This document shows positions 57,228 to 64,000 of a DNA stretch of 64,000 nt, one piece after another (positions within the stretch are counted from its first letter, which is position 1; the number at the start of each line of letters is the position of its first letter). This stretch comes from Dactylonectria macrodidyma (taxonomy: Eukaryota > Ascomycota > Sordariomycetes > Hypocreales > Nectriaceae), in the NCBI GenBank assembly GCA_020744425.1, contig JAGMUV010000004.1, positions 3,472,001 through 3,536,000 on the forward strand, in the 5' to 3' direction. Position numbers and translations under genes: made by a program. The notes under the pieces are model-generated. The model was not told the DNA's origin, did no database searches, and saw nothing but the letters and a program-made list of their open reading frames with translations.

Positions 57228-57782
57228 ATGCCCTGCTTCATTTACATCAATGAATATCCTGGAATCGGCAAGCTTACCATCACATTAGAGCTCCAGAAAG
57301 TCAGTCCCGGCGCCAAGGTCTTCCATAACCACCTCATAATCGACCCGGTTGCTGCGCTCGTTGACTGCGACTCACCGGAATACCACACAATACGCACCAG
57401 GCCTCGTCGCCACGTCTTAGACATCATAGCAACTTCAAGGGCCACCCAGGGCGTGTCATGGATCTTTACAGATTCTAGGAGCTCGGATCCCATTGGTAGC
57501 CTAGCTGCCCAGGACTACAAACTTGCCGCAGAACGACGGGGGGCTGTGTTTATTCCGGTCATTCTGGACTGCAATCTGGGAGAAAATCTCCAAAAGGTCG
57601 TCGCCGCAACACGAACGGCTACCACCAAGCTGACTGACCCAAAGTTGGTGCAATGGATCCACCAGAATGAGGTGATGTATCGATTTGGTGGGAAAGAGGA
57701 GCTTCAACTGGACATTACGGAGATGACTTCGTCTGAAGTTGCTCGACGAATATCTCAGCACGTAAATAGATTGTGTGTTTGA
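57228..57782 (+). CDS. Small P-loop kinase-like protein, uncharacterised
   Basis: A single exon of 184 residues. The N-terminus has a beta strand followed by Y-P-G-I-G-K-L-T (residues 10-17), a P-loop close to the G-x-P-G-x-G-K-[LT] form seen in many small nucleotide kinase-like fungal proteins, with Glu9 where Gly is common. F-H-N-H-L-I-I-D-P-V follows, then W-I-F-T-D and V-I-L-D-C-N strands, and a late R-T-R-type segment is not obvious. This is the overall plan of shikimate-kinase-like phosphotransferases, but the substrate is unknown. A leader of about 130 bases with many CA/CT steps precedes the ATG. It stands alone at the edge of a gene-free region. Confidence 0.75.
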   Translation: MPCFIYINEYPGIGKLTITLELQKVSPGAKVFHNHLIIDPVAALVDCDSPEYHTIRTRPRRHVLDIIATSRATQGVSWIFTDSRSSDPIGSLAAQDYKLAAERRGAVFIPVILDCNLGENLQKVVAATRTATTKLTDPKLVQWIHQNEVMYRFGGKEELQLDITEMTSSEVARRISQHVNRLCV

Positions 57783-59719
57783 CCTCTTTAAGCCCGTGAA
57801 ACATATAATCCAGAAAATCAATGTCATAGTTGCATTACGGCTTGCCAGTGACGAAGCAATGTGGAGATTTGCCGAACGTGGGCGTTTCTATCGAGGAGCT
57901 GGGGCGGGTTTGCGAGTACGCGAGGTCATGTCATGTCGGTTCGCCGGTCGTTCGGACTACCAGCCCTTCAGCCTCAGTTCATATGGGTCAATCACCAGAC
58001 GCTCGGTCCGTGCAGGGGAGACGCTGCCCTGCTTCGACCTGTCCGAGGCTGCCGCAGACGATTGAGCTGGAGCAGGAGATATACTATTTCGGCCGAGAGA
58101 TGGAATTGGATCTGGGCGAGGCATTCTTGAGTGGAGGCTGCGCAGGCCTTGGAACATATTGAGTAAAAATAGCATGGGCTAGGGGGTTCGTGCTCCCAAG
58201 GGCATTTTTATGGCAGCGCCAATCGTGTCGCCGAGATTTGCCCTTTCTAAAGCCAGCGCTTGACTGGCGTCATGCATGTCATCCACCCGAGCGTCAGACG
58301 TCAAGACTTCTTTGTTTTGCGGCGACGAACGAGCCCAGATCCGACTCGACTAGGCTTCTGCTGCTGTCAGTAGCTCTCTGAATAATACATTTGCCCATTG
58401 CATCGATGCGACCTTCTGATATTCTACTGCATGACTGGGTAGTTCTCGATTCCGCTGAGCGCTTGGTACCATGCTCTGGCAACCTTGGCTTTACTAAGTA
58501 CTCGCCCCGCTTCAGACACTTCATTAAGTTGTTCGAGGAGTTGTTACGTTGTGGAAAGTTGCTTGGCAAGTGCCGTAGGGGGCTAACCCATCCCTGATTC
58601 AACCGGTCTCGCTTGGGTCGTTGGGCGCGTGGACCAAACGTCGATTGCTAGCCCCCAGGCTCGAACTAGGTACAGGGTAGGTGGTCCCAAGTCAATGAGT
58701 GCTTGCCATTTGACATCACCGTGGTTGTTTGACATTGAATGGCGGCGAGAGACTCTGGCGCGATATAGGCACAGTCATCGACATTTCGAGCGACTGAACT
58801 GTTGAACCGGAAGTACAAGAGCAACGACTTAGCAAAATGAATTGAGGGCGATTGCGTTGGTCTCAGAAGAAGATTTGCAAACCCTCAGTTCGCTGATCAC
58901 CCTCTCGCTACAGCATCGGATCGCCTAGCAGCTTCGCGTTGCCGAAGCTCGGGACGATAGCCCGCAATCGGGCATTTGGGGATGCCGAACATGCACCCGA
59001 GACACAGCGCCGTGACACGTAGCTTTCTAGTCCGGGGCAAACTCACGCGGATAACGGAGATGATTAGGGTGTCGACTTAGGGGAACTCTGTCGTGTTCAT
59101 CCTCGACTCGGGTTAAAGCAGCAACAGCAGGGCAGGACCCGCACCACAATCGGATTTGGTGGAGGATTTTCTGTCGAAGGTAAGCATTGAGGCACTAGGT
59201 AGATATCGATGTGCCAAGAGTTTCAATGTGGCTGTGGTAAGATATTTGCAACTGCAATTGGACTGGCTCTTGAAGAGGTTTCGGAGCGAAATGTGGGTGG
59301 ATGGACAAATGCGCAATAATACCTACCGATGGAAGCATTGAATTTTGGCACGGCGGTAAGCACGCTGTGTGAGGCCAATTGACCTAGGCTACAGACTCGA
59401 AAGTGCTGGTTTCGCTTTCCTGCCATTATCGTCGCAGCTTTGCCGCTGGTGAAGACGGTGGCGCAGTGGTGGAGCTGATCCTGTCGGGTTGGGTTGGAGT
59501 TTGCCGAAGCAGGCCAACTTGCGGCGGCCAAGGTGCTCCATCATTTCTTACTCCTTGGTAAGGTATATTGCGGTGGATTGTTTCATGGTATGCCAACCAT
59601 GAGGTGGCTGCCTGAGAATGGGTACCTTCTGCTTACCGTCTAGGGTTGCTTCTGTAGTTCTACCGTTTCTTCCAATGCCAGCGAATGCATTCACGTACCT
59701 TGTAAATGAGGTGTTCATG

Positions 59720-59725
<6 letters not shown>

Positions 59726-59761
<36 letters not shown>
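59726..59761. repeat. (GA)n microsatellite
   Basis: About 18 uninterrupted GA dinucleotides. Confidence 0.95.
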
Positions 59762-59764
<3 letters not shown>

Positions 59765-60600
59765 TTTGCATTAGCGCCATGACTTTCTTTCTTGATTGTC
59801 TCGCCTCTTCAGGACGGTACTCTGGGGGCAGGTACCAGCTGTCGCACCTGCCAGTTCGAAGAGGAGCAAGCACTGCCCGGCCATTCCTGGGGCCACCCTT
59901 TACCGGTTCCTTCCATGATCGTTGTTGTTGGTCAACCCAACAGACGGTGGCTTGCTAAAAACAAACGACAACAACAAGGCCTCTCTCCATCATCATACAT
60001 ACCTAGCCTCGGGACTATCGTCAACCCGACGACAACACAATAACGACAACAAAGCAACAAAAGCCCACTCGCACATGACGAAAATATCATGGTTTCTCTC
60101 AGCCCCCAATCGTACCTGCCGGGCCGATGAACGAACGAACTCACAGCTCCACCAGGCTGTTGGCTTTCATGCGCGGATCGACGTCCCTGCCGCTGCACCA
60201 CACTCTGGGTTGTTCGTACAAGTGACGATACAATTGCATCCTCACACTCTCATAGTCCATTTCACTCAGCTGCAGGAGCAGCAAGATCAGCGTGATCATG
60301 CAATACACGGCACCGCAGCTTATCCAGCCCCTCACACTCATTGACGGACCCAGTATTAGCGTTGCCTCCCAAGACCTTCTCGCAGCCTAGGTGTCTCCAT
60401 CCCTGCCTGTCTCTCACGGACATCTACATGCGCATCCGGAAATGATCACAGACAGAGCTGGGCGGCATCGTACCGTGGCACACCAAATCGCATCACATCG
60501 CATGTCGCGGTTTCCTGGCACCTCATCGTCGCACTGTGACCGCAACGGTGACGTGTAAATGGAGTCCACCCCGAATCTCTGCGGCCATCTCATCAGACCC

Positions 60601-60692
60601 AAGGCCCGAGGCTAAGGTCTATAGGTCCAGGCTCTAGGCTATAGCACCAGCTTCTAGACCCTGGGGCTATAAGCTCTTAGGTTTAGGGCCCC
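60601..60692. repeat. Irregular CTATAGG/CTAGGCT-rich repeat
   Basis: Several degenerate copies of units containing CTATAGG, GGCTATAG, CTAGGCT and CTATAAGC, beginning with GGCCCGAGG and ending with GGGCCCC. It could be a worn tandem array. The repeat nature is judged by eye. Confidence 0.4.
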
Positions 60693-61529
60693 ATCTCGAG
60701 TGACGGGTCCGTGATATCACGCGCACTTATCACATCGCATGTTGCAATTTTCATGGTGGCTTTCGTTGTTCCCTGGCGCCGCCACATCCCGCATTGTCTT
60801 GCCTCGTCACGCACCTCCTCTTACATCTTATACCCACCACCACGTCTCGCCTTGATAGAAAGGCTGCGAGCGGCCCATTGGGTGACCTATTCGGGTGCTG
60901 GTCGGCGGACAGCAAACCCGCATTCTCCCATGCCTCCTCTTCCACAGCAGTCAGCTGTGCCTCGATCTAACAGCCATTGGGCTTCAAGCATCCTGGCCTC
61001 CCCAGCAGCCATCAGGCTGAACCGCAGCCTGGCCTGGCCCTTCTGCGTTGGGCCTCCCTTAGCGAATGTTGCTGCCCTTTTTGGTCGATGTCGTAGCTTG
61101 GGTTTGGCTACCCCGACTGCCATTGCTATCACCGATGCATCATATTCGGCCGAGGGACACACCACATACGACAAGCACCGTCCGTACCTTTGTGACATCT
61201 TGTTGACGCCCTCAAGACCGTAGGTCCTGTTATGCCTTACTAGGCGAAGGCTCCATAAGCCGCGCTCCACTTGTGACTTGACGGCCTTGAAGATAGGCCT
61301 TAGTAGGTCTTGATGGAGTGGTGACACCAGGCCATGACACGATATCTGAGGACCTCACAACAGCCTTGTCTCTGGCACCCCTCAATGCAACTTCTTCCGC
61401 CCCCCCGGCTTTGCCTGCGAAACGCCAAGCTTGCGCCTAGTTCCTGCTTGTATCATCTGGGTATTCAGGGTAGGAAAATTATAACGGACACTTCCGTGTC
61501 TTGTTCCACGATTGGAAGTATACCCCATA

Positions 61530-61565
61530 CTCGATCCTCGATCCTCTATTCTCGATCCTCGATGA
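61530..61565. repeat. CTCGATC(C) tandem repeat
   Basis: Four copies of an 8-base CTCGATCC-like unit, one of them altered to CTCTATTC. Confidence 0.8.
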
Positions 61566-62340
61566 TGGGTATGGTGTGGTCAGGTCGGGTCCATGCCTCT
61601 TCGAATTGCGCTCGTAGCCTGGCTGCTGGCCTCTAGGATGGCCACGCTTGGTGATCCTAGCACGCAGCCAATCAAGACGTCGAAGAGGCGCCCATGCGGC
61701 GACAACGGAAACACGTCTGCCGCACGGGAAGACCCAGCCTCAACCCGCTTCAGCCCGCTCCAGCCCCTGGTCCAGTTCCTTGTCACTTGTCTCCCCCACA
61801 CCACTGGGGCCTCTGGGGGCACTGTTATTCGACGGCGTCATCCTGTCGCGGGTACGACGGATGGGATTGGGCTTGCAACTGGAAGTGGACCCCGTCATGG
61901 ACCTGCCGCCTGCAAGCCTGCAAGTTGCGACTGCTGGCGCACGGGTTCCCTCTGAGGGCTCCCCACGAGTCCACGACGCGCCTCGAGGCATCCTGGACGA
62001 CGAATGGTGGTCTCGACACAAATTGACGGTGCTGGCGCAGGTCAATTGACAATCCCCATGTGCTCGTAGGCTCGTGGGCTCGTGGATGAGATCGGCTTGC
62101 CCCATTGGCCCTAGGTGAGATCGGAGGCTCCCGCCCCGTTACTCACGAACAGGCTTCATGCAGCACTTCCCAGACACATGATTCACCTACAGCTACCCAG
62201 GAATCCGGGTCGGCTTGCAAGTTCGAACCCGTCAAACCTGGGTCCCTCAATGGGCCTGATCAGAACATAGTAAAGGCTCATTGGGCTGGCCTGCTGCGGA
62301 ATTTTCTAGCCTGTCTCCATCCCGAGGACTGACCGTAGCG

Positions 62341-62380
62341 CGCCTTTGCGCTTCTGCGCCTCTGCGTCTCTGCGCCTTGA
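62341..62380. repeat. TGCGCCTC-type tandem repeat
   Basis: Repeated TGCG(C/T)(C/T)TC units, about five imperfect copies. Confidence 0.65.
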
Positions 62381-63096
62381 CGTCTTCATGACCGGGCGTC
62401 ATGTCTCCTCTCGTCATGTCGAGGCCGCCTTGTCCTTGCAGTTTTGCAATTGAGCCGCGCCTGCTTCACTAGCCCCTTGGGGACAGGCCCTGCCAACCTG
62501 TGCGCGAGAAGAAGATTGCTCATTGCTCATTTCTGCAATGATGGATGGCCGCCCAGGCTTTGTGCGGCTGTGCGCTGTGCGTCACCCGCAGCCCGCCGCC
62601 CCCTTCGTTTCTGGCGCCTCGCCTCTTGTGCCTTGTTGAGTCGTCTCTAATTTCTGGACGGCGCCTGTTCGGACGTGCCGAAACCATTGTCGGCCTTTGC
62701 CCCGTCTCCGCCCCGTTCCCCGTGACGTCCCCGTCATGGCCATGGCCACTCTGGAGTCTGTTCACTCCGTTGAGCTTGAACCTTGAATCACTGCCCAACC
62801 GCGGGCCGGGCCGGTCGCCAAACCGGGCCGTAGCGAACATCTGGTCCTGTCTTCCTAGCAAGGACGGGGGGGCCAAGTGCTCATCCATGATCCATTGGGG
62901 GCGCGTGCTCATACAAGCTAACGGCATCTCGGAGGAGGTTTGATGACCACGACAATAAAAATGGCCTCCAAGACGGCCTCGCTCCGTGCCTAATACCTGG
63001 TTCAGCTGTGGCCCTGACAAGCAAACTGTGAAGACCAAACACCCCCTGACAAGTTTGCGTCCCCTTTCTGTCGCCCACCCACACGAACATGGACAG

Positions 63097-63232
63097 GACA
63101 CACACGCACGGCACACACGCACTCGCGCCCGCGTACACCCACGCACACACACACCACGCACATATACACACGCACATGCCTCTGACTCTCACACATACGT
63201 ACATACGTACATACATCCATACATACCGACAT
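63097..63232. repeat. CA-rich and ACAT/ACGT compound microsatellite
   Basis: Imperfect (CA)n with CG interruptions (about 63097-63178), followed by (ACAT/ACGT)n (about 63193-63226). It creates artificial Cys/Val-rich open frames on the minus strand. Confidence 0.85.
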
Positions 63233-63936
63233 GCAATGCGCAGATGCACACACTTTGGTACAACCCAGCCACCGCCGTCGTCAATGGGACAAGTAATTCA
63301 GCTGAGCCCAACAATGCCCAACCCAAGTCGAATGCTTTCTGCCTCTCCATCTTCCGCCCCCTACTCGTCCTCCTCCACCCCGTCTCTCGTGATCTCATGC
63401 GGGTCGTGAAGTCATCACAGATGACTCGATCCGCCAAAGACGCAGGCTTTTCCCGAAGCAGAAGGCCAGCTCATCACTTCCCGGATGCTCGTTGATGTTT
63501 CCCCGCGAGCGAACCTTTGTTCCAGTCGTGTCTGGGGGTGTATGAAAATGCCTGCCGGTGGGAGTGTCTGGAACTTAAATACGGCAATGTCTGGATGGGG
63601 TGAACCACTCGCTATACGCACCCGCGATGGCACCAGGCCCTGTCACTAACACGTTGACTGACATTCTCATAGATCGTACGGGGATCCGTGCTTCGCTCGA
63701 GCGACTTGGATGAGTGACAGGTCACATTGCGCCTAGATTGGACGTCATCATTGTGTGCGACATACGGCAGACGGCCTTCAATCCATCAACGACAATTCAT
63801 TAATCCATAGATACTGTGTGAGATGGCGCAAGCATGCTGAGGGATTGTGCTTATCCCTGAGGCTTGATATGCTCTGCTGCACGGAATTCATCAATGCCAT
63901 CTATTGATGAATATTTCTGGCTCAGACAGTCGGAGT

Positions 63937-64000
63937 TGGCAATGAAGGCGACAATCGAGACGACGATGAAGACGGCAATGGAGACAACAATGGAGACAAC
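63937..64000. repeat. GACAAC/GGCAATG triplet-type repeat cut by the window edge
   Basis: Imperfect units such as GGCAATGGAGACAACAATGGAGACAAC continue to the last base. The stretch has triplet periodicity and could be either a satellite or the start of a low-complexity exon that continues beyond the window. Confidence 0.5.

Larger units (their letters stand above)
57783..64000. other. 6.2 kb region without supportable genes
   Basis: Open frames of up to 213 codons occur on both strands (for example 60711-61223 plus and 62520-63161 minus), but their sequences are low complexity or have no recognisable fold. The longest is produced partly by the CA-rich repeat. The region holds several microsatellites, listed separately. 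It may be intergenic DNA, decayed mobile sequence or the leader of a gene beyond the window. Confidence 0.55.

Noticed and set aside
58654..58670. T-arm-like sequence on the minus strand (stem with TTCGAGC loop), suggesting a tRNA
   Set aside because: The five-pair T stem is possible, but no matching 5' acceptor strand, D arm or anticodon arm lies at the required distance.
60711..61223. 170-codon plus-strand open frame
   Set aside because: No domain, no splice context and irregular composition; long frames are common by chance in this GC-rich DNA.
62520..63161. 213-codon minus-strand open frame rich in Cys/Val/Arg
   Set aside because: Much of it is the reverse of a CA-rich microsatellite, and the rest has no recognisable fold.

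Overview
The window comes from the nuclear genome of a filamentous ascomycete, most likely a sordariomycete of the order Hypocreales. The genes carry short introns (about 50-70 bp) with GTAAGT-like donors and CTAAC branch sites, intergenic DNA is GC-rich, and the gene families are typical of that group. It is not bacterial: there are no operons, and several reading frames only make sense after splicing.

Left part (1-29.5 kb). After the tail of a GMC oxidoreductase and a DUF1479 (YbiU-like) gene comes an intracellular-siderophore locus. A 14.6 kb minus-strand gene encodes a 4845-residue ferricrocin/ferrichrome-type nonribosomal peptide synthetase (sidC/NPS2 type). It is divergent from a plus-strand L-ornithine N5-monooxygenase gene (sidA). 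SidA makes N5-hydroxyornithine; after acetylation by an enzyme not encoded here, that residue would be assembled with glycine/serine by SidC. The two genes are separated by an unusually long 8.4 kb stretch without a recognisable gene. Near its middle lie three perfect copies of the fungal iron-GATA factor site ATCWGATAA within 33 bp, and a fourth copy 0.6 kb further on. The synthetase reads A-T-C-A-T-C-T-C-A-T-C-T-C-T-C, with one internal T-C pair that has no adenylation domain.

Middle part (31.5-44.8 kb). This holds a Zn2Cys6 transcription factor next to sidA, a Nudix/eIF2B-like fusion protein, an allantoate-permease-type MFS transporter, a WW/FF-domain protein, a PAP2 lipid phosphatase and proteasome subunit alpha-3 (PSMA4/Pre9 type). 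An AT-rich, possibly RIP-mutated relic sits at about 34.4-34.7 kb.

Right part (46-58 kb). This holds a Bye1-type PHD/TFIIS/SPOC protein, a 56-residue cysteine-rich protein, Mediator subunit 7, a ZNF830-like zinc-finger protein, an F-box protein and a small P-loop protein. From 57.8 kb to the end I see no supportable gene, only simple repeats and low-complexity DNA.

All exon boundaries were read by eye from splice consensus, frame continuity and family conservation. No alignment or database search was run.
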